This document shows positions 28,101-35,886 of a DNA stretch of 64,000 nucleotides, piece after piece (the stretch's first letter is position 1; each line of letters begins with the position of its first letter). Origin of the DNA: a bacterium (GTDB lineage: Bacteria > SAR324 > XYD2-FULL-50-16); the NCBI GenBank assembly GCA_018829445.1, contig JAHJTV010000092.1, positions 43,502-107,501 on the forward strand, written 5' to 3'. The notes beneath the pieces are model-generated. The model saw only the letters and a program-made list of their open reading frames with translations, searched no databases and was not told the origin of the DNA. The position numbers were made by a program, and so were the translations under genes.

Positions 28101-31100
28101 ACAATGACTGGAGTAGTTCTGTTGAAGATAAGTGTTTGGAAACGAAAACTACCTATGAGGGACATTCTGTGAATCCATTGACCAGCAGTCTTGATAATTG
28201 GAGGCTGGGTCAAATTGAAACCGTTATTACCCGTGATCAGAATAACCAAAATATTTTGAGTGGAAGTAAATTTGAGTATGACGCTAATGGAAACATAGAA
28301 AACATTTATAAGATTTACTGCCGGGATGCAGAGAGCTGCTACAGCGAAAACTGGATAATCGCAGAGCAGAACCGGCAATATGATAATACGGGAAGTTTAA
28401 CATCGACAATGGACAGCAGGGGTTACCGAGCCTGGAACTCTTATGACGCAGTCTTTCACTACCCTGCTGCATCGACCAGTGAAGTGGTTGAGGGCAACTC
28501 CGGATTAAATCTCCTGACACAAAAGCCTTATGACTCACGAGGTCGTTTAGAAGAAAGCATCGATGTCAATGGAAATTCGGTTTTTTACACCTATGATGTT
28601 TTTAACCGTCTCCGGACTGAAACCGACGATCTGGTTCGGATCACCTATGAGTATCCAAACTTGGGTAATCCCTCCCACCAGTACAAACAGAAAACCATAT
28701 CCGACTTGGTCGGGCAAACGCCGGACTATTGGACCCGAACCTATTTTGACGGTCTCAACCGCAACTATAAAACCGAAAGCAAAGGGGACAACGATACCGT
28801 CATCGTTACCCAAACCATTGAATTCTACGGCAATAGTCTGAATAAGGAGATTAAACGTTCTCAACCCTACTTTTCGGGCGATCCCATAATCTGGACTCAT
28901 GAAACCTATGACGTCTCGGGTAGACTCGTCAAGGTTAACCATCCGGACGGATCGAAGCTGGAATATGATTACAGCACTCCGGGCTGCAGAATAAAAGAGG
29001 AGGAACTGGTCAAGGAGATCATGACGGGTCCGCCGGAACTGATCTCCCGTGAAACCACCGAATGTTTTAATGCAGCCGGCAGCCTGATCAGTAAAATCGA
29101 TGCTTTGGGAAATCAAACGGATTATACCTATGATCCACTGGAAAGAGTTACCAGTGCAAAATTGCCCAAGGGGAATGATGGTATCAACTATCTTAACCGG
29201 GTAACCTATGACAGTCTGGGAAGAAAAACAAGCCTGACGGAGCCTTCCACCGGACTGACCACTTATGCGTATGAAGCGGCTACCAACAACCCGCTCCAAC
29301 GCACCGATGCCATGAATCGAACCACCCACTTTCAATATGACGGCTTGAGTCGGGTGACTTCTCAATGGACTACCGCTTCCAGCGGAGATGAGATCACCGA
29401 CAGCCGCATCGGCTATACCTATGATCTCCCTGCGTTTGGCGGTACCGACGAGAATCCAAAGGGAAAACTGACCAAAGTGGTGAACGCTGCGGGCAGTATT
29501 GAATATGCCTATACAACCCAAGGAAACCCCAGCCGTATCACCCGTGATTTTTATGACCTGTCGGGTTATCCCGGGCCGATGACTGAGAGGTTCACCTATG
29601 ATTACGCCGGGAGGCTTTTAAAATCGTCCTTTCCCGACTCTACTGGCAGTTGGGACGGATACCAGGAGTATGCCTATTCCGAAGCGGGAAACCTGAGTCA
29701 GGTGGGGCTGCTCAACACCATTGCCGTCAGGTTTACCGAATACAATGCATCCGGTCGTATGATCAAAAAGGAGACCAACACCCCCGGCAGCGATTATCAG
29801 GTGATCTCGGATTATACCTACACCAACCGGGGACGCCTGAAGAAAATGCAGACTCACAGTGTCTGCAGACCGGGAGAAAGCTGTCAGAGTGTGGACGGGT
29901 ACAGCGATGAACGTTATGTGGCCCAGGATCTTGATAACGGTTATGACGGTGCCGGTAATGTGCAATGGATCAGGGACAACCGGGAAAACAGTTTTCTCAC
30001 CTCCGATGAAGGAGACAACACCGATACCGGTTCAACCCGGGAATTTGAATATGATACCCTCGACCGCCTGACCACTGCAACTGCGGAAGAGACCTACGGG
30101 ACAAAGGAGTACCAGTACGATACCATCGGCAACATGACCTATATGGAGGGGCTGGAAGAAAGGAATTTCGAATACGACGGCATGAAAGTCACCTCCGGGT
30201 CTGATATCGACGTTTTGTATGATGAAGCCGGCAATATGATCCAAAAGACCCAAAACGGCACCATCTGGCGTTATGGCTACGACGATCAGAACCGTTTGAC
30301 CCAGGTCCATAGAAAACAGCCCGGTAATCCGGAACAGCAAACCCTTGAGATTGCCTACGACTTTACCGGACAGCGGATCAAAAAGGTGTTTTTTGATCCG
30401 GAGGAGGGAAAGACGGTGACCACCTGGTATTTTGGTGAGTCTTTGGAACTTCGTCAGATCAATACCGACCATGAAACAAACCAGTTCATCGTCACCCGCC
30501 ATGTTTTTGCCAAGGGACACGGCAAGTTCGTCACCCTGACCGAAGACCAGCCGACGGTGATCATGGATACCACCGCCTCAGCCATCCTGAAAAGCTACCG
30601 GGATGAGGAAAACCGCCCCCTGTTCTCGGGACTGATGGCCATCTCCAATCTTCACCCCAAAAACAATCGGACGACCGGCAGGTTTTATGATCCTCCGCTC
30701 TCAGTGTACCAAGAGGACGACACCTTTGTGCTGGTGATCCAGATCGGCATCATCTCCTTCTGCCTGCTGTTGCTCTTGCTGCTTCCCGTCAACCGGTTTG
30801 ATAAAACCAGTCGTTTTTCAAGTTTTCATCGCTGGACAGGGCTGTTTTTAACCCTTATATTTTTGGTGGTATCCTCCTGTAAGGAACCGGGGATCACAAA
30901 AAGCAGGACAAGCGGTTATGCGGGCGAAACCGTCGTCACCGGGGACAATCCGGGAGAGGAAGACTCGGGCAACATCGGCCCGGAAACGGTTCTGGAAGCT
31001 CTGGCTTCGGGAAGAATGCCCTATTACGGCAGCATGGAAACCCTGAGCCTGACCAGTACAACCACAGGCCCTGTGCCGGGCACCTGGTTTTATCACCAGG

Positions 31101-31738
31101 ATCATATCGGATCGTCAACCGTCATCACCGATGCAGAGGGTAACGAAGCGACCCGAATCGCTTATCTTCCCTACGGTGAAATAGACATGGACCATTCCAC
31201 CGGCACGGAAACCATCACCCACAAGTTCACCGGCCAGGAGCTGGACGAAGAAACCGGCCTGATGTACTACAACGCCCGTTTTTACGACCCGGGCATCGGC
31301 CGCTTCCTGACTCCGGATACCATCGTTCCCGACCAGACCAACGCCCAGGCGTTTAACCGGTATGCCTATGTGATCAACAATCCGATCCGGTATACTGATC
31401 CGACGGGGCATAATCCTAAGGGAGATGGGCACGAATGGGGATATGAAGGGGGATTATCTGATAGTGAAAAGGAGAGAAGAGATCAAAACGAAGCGCCTGA
31501 TAATCCTGATCCAAAGAACAACCCTTTACCGGAACAAGTTTCAATATGGGATATGGTCTTTAATACCAGCTATTCATATGGAGTTACCGAAACGTTTGTT
31601 ATCGTTGGATTGGGTATACTTGTTGGTGTCATTGTGGGAGCAGCATCTTTGGCTTTAGGTGCCTCAACACAGTTAGCTGCATTGTTAGCAGGTGCTGCAA
31701 GTAATTCTACAGTTTCTGCCGCTTCAGAGTTTAGTTGA
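25139..31738 (+). CDS. SpvB / FG-GAP / Rhs polymorphic toxin-like protein
   Basis: 2199 residues. A signal peptide (LLSKVLVPLLAVAILSTG) is followed by a SpvB-type domain (LPEGVNGTAPALSFEYNS), six FG-GAP/VCBS calcium-binding repeats (DINGDGKTDLL, DLDGDGKADII, DWNGDGKPDLI and others), then many YD repeats forming an Rhs shell. Two hydrophobic helices at about 1861-1883 and 1897-1913, the second ending in a lipobox-like VVSSC, interrupt the shell just before the Rhs hyperconserved region (HQDHIGSSTV at 1985 to DPTGH near 2083). The variable tip after DPTGH is AT-rich and unrelated to the core, as in polymorphic toxins, and has a glycine-rich membrane-like segment. The frame is cut by TGA at 31736, after which the same frame stays open for 85 codons. 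Likely role: cell-surface or contact-dependent effector; the tip activity is unknown. Confidence 0.85.
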   Translation: MKRHQTLSALLSKVLVPLLAVAILSTGNPRIELFAAEVNLDGSLSHSIPLVLPEGVNGTAPALSFEYNSNSKTGLLGHGWNLAGLPAITRMNWGEGIRYNSGDTYIGPGGRLVDVKGDKSVYHTEDESWGKYIPQGSCPSLNEPCSWILYTKEGNKLYFGATDNSRIEAISKSGQVRVWALNKFEDVHGNSWEVDYYEAYGDYTPQSITYTYGNGVTAAYKITFNYENRSHSFTTYEQSTHVVRKKRLKEVKIATTGGTLIRSYQLNYHMLIPNSGIDRLTSIFEYGSDGTSSREVATFQYSPETPFSRTTQEAWTTNEKTDSWTFFDYDRDGDKEMVLQFENTLFIKDPLTTQQIATTSFPSDIAVSSNGMVDVDGDRREEIIRYSDGFKIIKLASDGSHVEENWLAAVHEMHDFTLVMSQSAPSDYAIKSYSDLHTWKTTDINGDGKTDLLIVRVHEWNEIYGCYEYKYSIHGEPYLEYVCGTKEVKPKTFNYYAALSNGSSFNTPQPISALAATSFGGTDSNIKFTSDLDGDGKADIIRFTFDGGFFVLRSQGQEFETEANWIPSGNPVNVGHPYSYLQPQPNGSSSLDAVYKEVVENDLYKWTVGDWNGDGKPDLIYARIGSYDERKGCYDYEKQGGEGSIATHCGIVSVKPKSFHFYVALNNGSGFEPPQMLWSRNGDMVDLEVGDFNGDRRTDVLIINKVINYTSPALGSYAYRVAGDISFLFSGGEPNSFIRYYMEDIESQELTAWSVVDLEGDGRDDIFFWDYIDPDEDKFKTYKTASGTRDNLLTLLSNDIGGQTTVEYYPGRAPVSFQMNNTNCGSGTGEQICGVPNASNKPLVFKITGSDGRADSFIKSYNYVNGRIFPGTVQEREDLGFEQVIETDHQTGNVGFTELHQDKPFQYLPGLIRQSSQAGKVFSQKEIEYEDLKPHGTVPDIRQIQSTETIEKEYEFSSGFNPLVYTKTVSVTSRDQFGFPLETLECYHNDWSSSVEDKCLETKTTYEGHSVNPLTSSLDNWRLGQIETVITRDQNNQNILSGSKFEYDANGNIENIYKIYCRDAESCYSENWIIAEQNRQYDNTGSLTSTMDSRGYRAWNSYDAVFHYPAASTSEVVEGNSGLNLLTQKPYDSRGRLEESIDVNGNSVFYTYDVFNRLRTETDDLVRITYEYPNLGNPSHQYKQKTISDLVGQTPDYWTRTYFDGLNRNYKTESKGDNDTVIVTQTIEFYGNSLNKEIKRSQPYFSGDPIIWTHETYDVSGRLVKVNHPDGSKLEYDYSTPGCRIKEEELVKEIMTGPPELISRETTECFNAAGSLISKIDALGNQTDYTYDPLERVTSAKLPKGNDGINYLNRVTYDSLGRKTSLTEPSTGLTTYAYEAATNNPLQRTDAMNRTTHFQYDGLSRVTSQWTTASSGDEITDSRIGYTYDLPAFGGTDENPKGKLTKVVNAAGSIEYAYTTQGNPSRITRDFYDLSGYPGPMTERFTYDYAGRLLKSSFPDSTGSWDGYQEYAYSEAGNLSQVGLLNTIAVRFTEYNASGRMIKKETNTPGSDYQVISDYTYTNRGRLKKMQTHSVCRPGESCQSVDGYSDERYVAQDLDNGYDGAGNVQWIRDNRENSFLTSDEGDNTDTGSTREFEYDTLDRLTTATAEETYGTKEYQYDTIGNMTYMEGLEERNFEYDGMKVTSGSDIDVLYDEAGNMIQKTQNGTIWRYGYDDQNRLTQVHRKQPGNPEQQTLEIAYDFTGQRIKKVFFDPEEGKTVTTWYFGESLELRQINTDHETNQFIVTRHVFAKGHGKFVTLTEDQPTVIMDTTASAILKSYRDEENRPLFSGLMAISNLHPKNNRTTGRFYDPPLSVYQEDDTFVLVIQIGIISFCLLLLLLLPVNRFDKTSRFSSFHRWTGLFLTLIFLVVSSCKEPGITKSRTSGYAGETVVTGDNPGEEDSGNIGPETVLEALASGRMPYYGSMETLSLTSTTTGPVPGTWFYHQDHIGSSTVITDAEGNEATRIAYLPYGEIDMDHSTGTETITHKFTGQELDEETGLMYYNARFYDPGIGRFLTPDTIVPDQTNAQAFNRYAYVINNPIRYTDPTGHNPKGDGHEWGYEGGLSDSEKERRDQNEAPDNPDPKNNPLPEQVSIWDMVFNTSYSYGVTETFVIVGLGILVGVIVGAASLALGASTQLAALLAGAASNSTVSAASEFS

Positions 31739-31996
31739 AGTTTTTTTCACGAGAATCGGTCATTTAGCAATAGTCTTAATAATGCATTAAACGCTGCCAA
31801 GTATTCCTCAATCCATGGTGCAATTGTCGGGATTACGGCTTCGCATTTAGGAATTGGCATCCTTGCAAAAGAACCACGGATTGCAGAAAATGTCACTGGA
31901 TTAAACTTGAATGCAGCTGAAATTTCATGTTCTATTTATCTGAATAGCAAAACTGACGATTATAGGGAAGAAATCAATGCTTTTAGTTTACAATAA
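31739..31996 (+). pseudogene. In-frame continuation of the Rhs tip beyond a TGA
   Basis: Directly after the TGA at 31736-31738 the same reading frame runs 85 codons to a TAA, beginning SFFHENRSFSNSLNNA and containing an Ala/Gly/Ile-rich hydrophobic segment (IHGAIVGITASHLGIG) that resembles the tip before the stop. It overlaps the start of the following lipoprotein gene. A nonsense mutation in the toxin tip is the simplest reading; recoding was considered but no selenocysteine hairpin was recognised. Confidence 0.5.
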
Positions 31997-33008
31997 CAGA
32001 ACATTAATAGTGTTGATTAGATGGATTATTGCTTTGCTTTCTTTGTCAATTTTAGAATCGTGTGCGGATCATTCTAGATTAATTAACCCTAAGGAACTGC
32101 AGCAAGATTGCATAGCACACCATAATAGACCTTGTCTCAAATTTAACTTGATAAGTTCGCTGACTGGTCATGACAACTATTTATTTGTAGCTGATAAAAA
32201 GGAAATCTCTAGAATCGATTTAAAGGCTGAAACTAAAGAAACATTTTTTGATCTAAAAGATAGGAAAACATTCCGAAATCTTTTTGGATTTCTTGATCAT
32301 TCACCCCAAAGTATGGTTGTCTCGGAAGGAGTTCTCTTTGTCAGCGATACACTAAAAGATTCAATATTAAGAATAGATACTAAGAGTTCGAAGATAGAAG
32401 CAGATACAATATTGGATGAAAATATCCTTTTAAAACCAAAAAAAATTATTGTTGAGAATAATATTCTTTATATAGCAGATAGTGGCAATCATAGAATCAT
32501 TGGTTATGATCTACACACTCAGAAAGTGACTGAACCATTCTCCGTCGAGAATTTTAATTCAAAATCTATCAATGGGATAATGCTGAACGAGGTGGAGTAT
32601 TTCATCAAGAATAATAATATACTGTGGTTTCTGGATACGCCAAATTTCTATAAGATTGATTTGACAGATAAAAGCATTCGGCGTATTAATACCCCATTGA
32701 ATCCAAGATATTCTGATTTGCGTCGAAAAATAAGATATCTTGAACAAAATGAGAATAACATTTTTTTCGAAATAGTTTTTGACCAAAAAATAGTAGGGTA
32801 TAGTAAAGAAGAGAACACTTTTTTTGATCTTGCCGGTTGTTGTCGGAGTTACAATCTTTCAAACGGGATTGGAAGTGAGGTTAAATTAGGAAGTGTTCTT
32901 GCTATGACAATTCATGATGGAATTATGTATATCGCTGTTCACTCAGGGAAAAACGAATCTTTAATAAGAAAAATTGATTTAAAAACAAGAATTGTGACTA
33001 CATTGTAG
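31977..33008 (+). CDS. Lipoprotein with NHL-like beta-propeller repeats; possible partner of the Rhs tip
   Basis: 343 residues. The N-terminus is a lipoprotein signal (WIIALLSLSILESC, lipobox L-E-S-C), so the mature protein is membrane-anchored. The rest contains propeller-type repeats such as YLFVADKKEISRIDL, VLFVSDTLKDSILRID and ILYIADSGNHRIIGYD. An AGGGA ribosome site precedes the ATG, which overlaps the 3' end of the extended Rhs tip frame. Base composition is strongly AT-rich, like the Rhs tip and unlike the Rhs core, so tip and lipoprotein probably arrived together. In Rhs loci the gene directly after the tip is often an immunity gene; that role is only inferred from position. Confidence 0.75.
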   Translation: MLLVYNNRTLIVLIRWIIALLSLSILESCADHSRLINPKELQQDCIAHHNRPCLKFNLISSLTGHDNYLFVADKKEISRIDLKAETKETFFDLKDRKTFRNLFGFLDHSPQSMVVSEGVLFVSDTLKDSILRIDTKSSKIEADTILDENILLKPKKIIVENNILYIADSGNHRIIGYDLHTQKVTEPFSVENFNSKSINGIMLNEVEYFIKNNNILWFLDTPNFYKIDLTDKSIRRINTPLNPRYSDLRRKIRYLEQNENNIFFEIVFDQKIVGYSKEENTFFDLAGCCRSYNLSNGIGSEVKLGSVLAMTIHDGIMYIAVHSGKNESLIRKIDLKTRIVTTL

Positions 33009-33062
33009 ATAGCGAAAAAACAAAGTGGGGTAGTGTCTTGAACTTTGACATCTTAAAAACTC

Positions 33063-33130
33063 GGGGTCAGGTCTTTAATTTTGACATTTTCGCAGGATCT
33101 CCTTCCTAATCAAGCTACCAACGTCTCACT
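33063..33130 (+). repeat. Direct repeat, left copy, flanking the Rhs fragment
   Basis: About 66 bp beginning GGGGTCAGGTCTTTAATTTT and continuing GACATTTTCGCAGGATCTCC; a diverged copy stands exactly 660 bp further at 33723. A third partial unit (GTGTCTTGAACTTTGACATC) lies just upstream at 33030. The start resembles motifs near REP-type intergenic repeats. Confidence 0.7.
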
Positions 33131-33149
33131 GTCTTTTCTGTACATAATC

Positions 33150-33657
33150 CAGCCATCGCAGTCAGCTTCATCGAATACAATGCATCCGGTCGTATGATCA
33201 AAAAGGAGACCAACACCCCCGGCAGCGACTATCAGGTGATCTCGGATTATGCCTACACCAACCGGGGACGCTTGAAGAAAATGCAGACTCATAGTGTTTG
33301 CAGACCGGGAGAAAGCTGTCAGAGTGTGGACGGTTACAGCGGTGAGCGTTATGTGGTCCAGTATCTTGATTATGGTTATGATGGTGCCGGTAATGTTCAA
33401 TGGATCAGGGACAACCGGGAAAACAGTTTTCTCACCTCCGATGAAGGAGACAACACCGATACCGGTTCAACCCGGGAATTTGAATATGATACCCTCGACC
33501 GCCTGACCACTACAACTGCGGAAGAGACCTACGGGACAAAGGAGTACCAGTACGATACTATCGGTAACATGACCTATATGGAGGAGCTGGAAGAAAGGAA
33601 TTTCGAATACGATGGCATGAAAGTCACTTCCGGGTCTGATGTTGACATTGTGTGACA
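33150..33657 (+). pseudogene. Duplicated internal fragment of the Rhs core
   Basis: This stretch is nearly identical to 29715-30219 inside the Rhs gene, in the same orientation. The open part starts in frame with SFIEYNASGRM (EYNASGRM in the parent) and ends where the parent reads GSDIDVLYDEA and the copy reads GSDVDIV followed by stop. It carries only YD repeats, no tip and no hyperconserved region, so it cannot be a displaced toxin tip cassette. It has no ribosome site or signal and is flanked by direct repeats at 33063 and 33723. It may serve as recombination homology. Confidence 0.85.
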
Positions 33658-33722
33658 ACTAACGTTGTTGACTAAGTGTACAAACTATTTCTACGAATAA
33701 GAGAATGGAAAAAAGGAAAAAT

Positions 33723-33790
33723 AGGGTCGCGTCTTGAATTTTAACATTTTTCCAGAATCTCCCTTCTAATCAAGGTATTAACGTATCCCT
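33723..33790 (+). repeat. Direct repeat, right copy, flanking the Rhs fragment
   Basis: Diverged copy of the 33063 unit: AGGGTCGCGTCTTGAATTTT, then AACATTTTTCCAGAATCTCC. It aligns column by column with the left copy at a 660-bp offset. Confidence 0.7.
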
Positions 33791-33823
33791 ACTTTTGCTT
33801 GCATACCCCCCAATAAGAAAGAG

Positions 33824-34300
33824 GGGGACGTTGTTGACTAAGCATACAAACAAATTTCTTCACAACATCTATACCATTGCTATTGCAGAGACATCCAACC
33901 ACTTTGCTGGTTCAGCCACCGATTTTCCCATTGATCCAGGAATTTGATCGCAAGCATTTCTTGTAATGAGGTAACGGATGACGTTGAATCGCCGATCGAA
34001 ACATTGCCATTTCCATGTCGTATTGTTTGTATACACTTATGAGTCCATCATTTATCTGGGTATATGATTCTTTAAACAACTCGGTTGGTGCTTCAACTTT
34101 CTGCTACCTGATTTATGACTAACGTTCTTTGTCATCATCGACAATACCATGCTTTTCAAGCCTTTTTATCTTACATGATTTAATGTCCTTGGAGAAACCA
34201 ATCTCACTATTCTTGGTATATGCGTTCTTTTTTGATGTACATGTTTTTAAAAAAAAACATGTACATAGGAACTTTTGTACAGATAGTCAACAACGTCCCC
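33824..34300. mobile_element. 477-bp element with inverted terminal repeats, no intact gene
   Basis: The left end GGGGACGTTGTTGACTA at 33824 is repeated exactly in inverse orientation at 34284-34300. A third, same-direction partial end (ACGTTGTTGACTAAG) lies at 33662, suggesting an adjacent second element remnant. Inside is a strong hairpin at 34230-34264 (ATGTACATGTTTTT and its complement) and short minus-strand open stretches broken by stops, which I could not assign to a transposase family. It looks like a non-autonomous or decayed insertion element. The remaining gap (33658-33823 and 34301-34333) holds nothing recognised beyond repeats. Confidence 0.6.
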
Positions 34301-34333
34301 AAAAAAACAGATTTCTAAAGAAATTTTCATCTG

Positions 34334-35653
34334 TTATTTCAGGAGTCCCATCTCCAGCGCATCTTTCTCCAACTGTTCCCTGAAATCAGGATGAGCCAGG
34401 GGTATCATGGCTTTTACCCGATCACTAATGGATTTATAACGCAGATCCGCGATGCCATATTCGGTGACAATATATTGCACGTCCGTTCGCGGTGTGGTGA
34501 TGATTGTGCCTGGTGGCATTACTGCCGGGATTCGATTCACCAGACCCTTGTCTGTATCGGCAACGGAGCTCAAGGCCAGAAATGTTTTACCATTTTTTGA
34601 GAGTCGTGCACCCCGTACAAAATCAAGTTGTCCGCCCGTGCCGCTGTACTGGCTGTGTCCGATGGATTCTGAACAGACCTGCCCGGTCAGATCAACTGAG
34701 AGGGCTGAATTAATTGAAATCAGGTTGTCATTTTTACCGATGTTCACCGGGTTGTTGACATACGGCAATGGCCAGAACTCAATCATGGGATTGTAATCGA
34801 TATAATCATAGAAATCCTGGGTTCCCATGGTAAATGCTACAATCATTTTGCCCTGATGAAACGACTTCTTTTTACCATTTATGACTCCCTTACGTGCCAG
34901 TTCGACCATGGTGCGTGTCAGCATCTCCGAATGGACTCCCAGATCCTGATGGTTTTCCAGGAGTTCCCCGACGGCATCTCCAATGGTACCGATGCCGAAC
35001 TGGACGGTACTGCCATCCTTGATGTGATTTACTATAAAGGATGCAATTTTCCTGTCGTTTTCCGTTACCGTTCCCATGTCAATCCCATAGGTTTCATAAA
35101 TCAAGGGACGATCCTTTTCACAGAAGGCGTCGATCTGACTGATATGAACATGAGCCTGGGTGCCGAAAACATAAGGAGTGTTGCTGTTGACCTGGGCAAT
35201 CACCTTTTTTATACCGTTGTTAATCAAAAAATTGTTAAATAGTGCTCCGGATGGGCCAAAACTGAGATATCCATTCCGATCCGGTTTGGAACATTCCATG
35301 ATCAGACAATTACACCGGACTTTTTCTTTGAGCAGATACTCAATCTGTGACCACTGAAATGGAATCATGTCTACATTCCCTCCCGGCATATACATTCTTT
35401 CAAACGCTTGTAGAAACAGGCTTTTATGAGTGATATGTCCTTGGTATTTTGAATCAAAACTGTCAACCAGCGGGGTTAACCCGGATACAATGGTGACGTT
35501 TTCCAACTCCTGATATCTTGCTGCAATGGCATTCATCAGATCGACAGGTGCACTATCTGCAATGGGCATGGCCACCACATCATTTGATTGAACGAGTGAC
35601 GCTGCTTCTTCCAATGATACCCGCTTTTTATCATACTCTTCTTTCCAGTTCAT
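34334..35653 (-). CDS. CoA-transferase of the 4-hydroxybutyrate / butyrate:acetate type
   Basis: 439 residues, matching the length of 4-hydroxybutyrate CoA-transferases and acetyl-CoA hydrolases. The catalytic Glu that forms the CoA thioester is E243 in GVHSEM; GIGTIGDAVGELL, VCSESIGHSQYSGTGGQLDF and the C-terminal VTEYGIADLR are all present. It moves CoA between short-chain acids and acetyl-CoA in the cytoplasm, useful in fermentation or in activating acids. It is transcribed away from the sigma-54 activator gene at 35887, with a 233-bp divergent gap that contains only a weak sigma-54-like match. Confidence 0.92.
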   Translation of the reverse strand: MNWKEEYDKKRVSLEEAASLVQSNDVVAMPIADSAPVDLMNAIAARYQELENVTIVSGLTPLVDSFDSKYQGHITHKSLFLQAFERMYMPGGNVDMIPFQWSQIEYLLKEKVRCNCLIMECSKPDRNGYLSFGPSGALFNNFLINNGIKKVIAQVNSNTPYVFGTQAHVHISQIDAFCEKDRPLIYETYGIDMGTVTENDRKIASFIVNHIKDGSTVQFGIGTIGDAVGELLENHQDLGVHSEMLTRTMVELARKGVINGKKKSFHQGKMIVAFTMGTQDFYDYIDYNPMIEFWPLPYVNNPVNIGKNDNLISINSALSVDLTGQVCSESIGHSQYSGTGGQLDFVRGARLSKNGKTFLALSSVADTDKGLVNRIPAVMPPGTIITTPRTDVQYIVTEYGIADLRYKSISDRVKAMIPLAHPDFREQLEKDALEMGLLK

Positions 35654-35886
35654 CTGCCTGCCTTGTTTTTGATTAAAACAGATTGCCTCGCCCCAGCGGG
35701 AATATGAATGGCAAATTTGGAAGTGAGAGCAATATTGATACCTTATCTATAATTGTCTGTATTAATAGGAGTATTCGAAAATTTTTTAAAATCAGAGCTT
35801 TACTTTTCTGCTGTTTTCGCCGATATTTCGTTGATACGACACTATTTCGGTGTTCACTTTTTATTATCACATTAAAATCGAGACCA

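Noticed and set aside
31736..31738. TGA read as a selenocysteine codon in the Rhs tip
   Set aside because: No selenocysteine hairpin was recognised after it and the context is not a redox site; a nonsense mutation is simpler.
33150..33657. Rhs fragment as an orphan toxin-tip cassette
   Set aside because: It contains only internal YD repeats and lacks the hyperconserved region and any tip.
34230..34264. Strong ATGTACATG hairpin as a terminator for the CoA-transferase gene
   Set aside because: It is inside the inverted-repeat element, 70 bp past the stop, and has no T-run after the stem on the minus strand.
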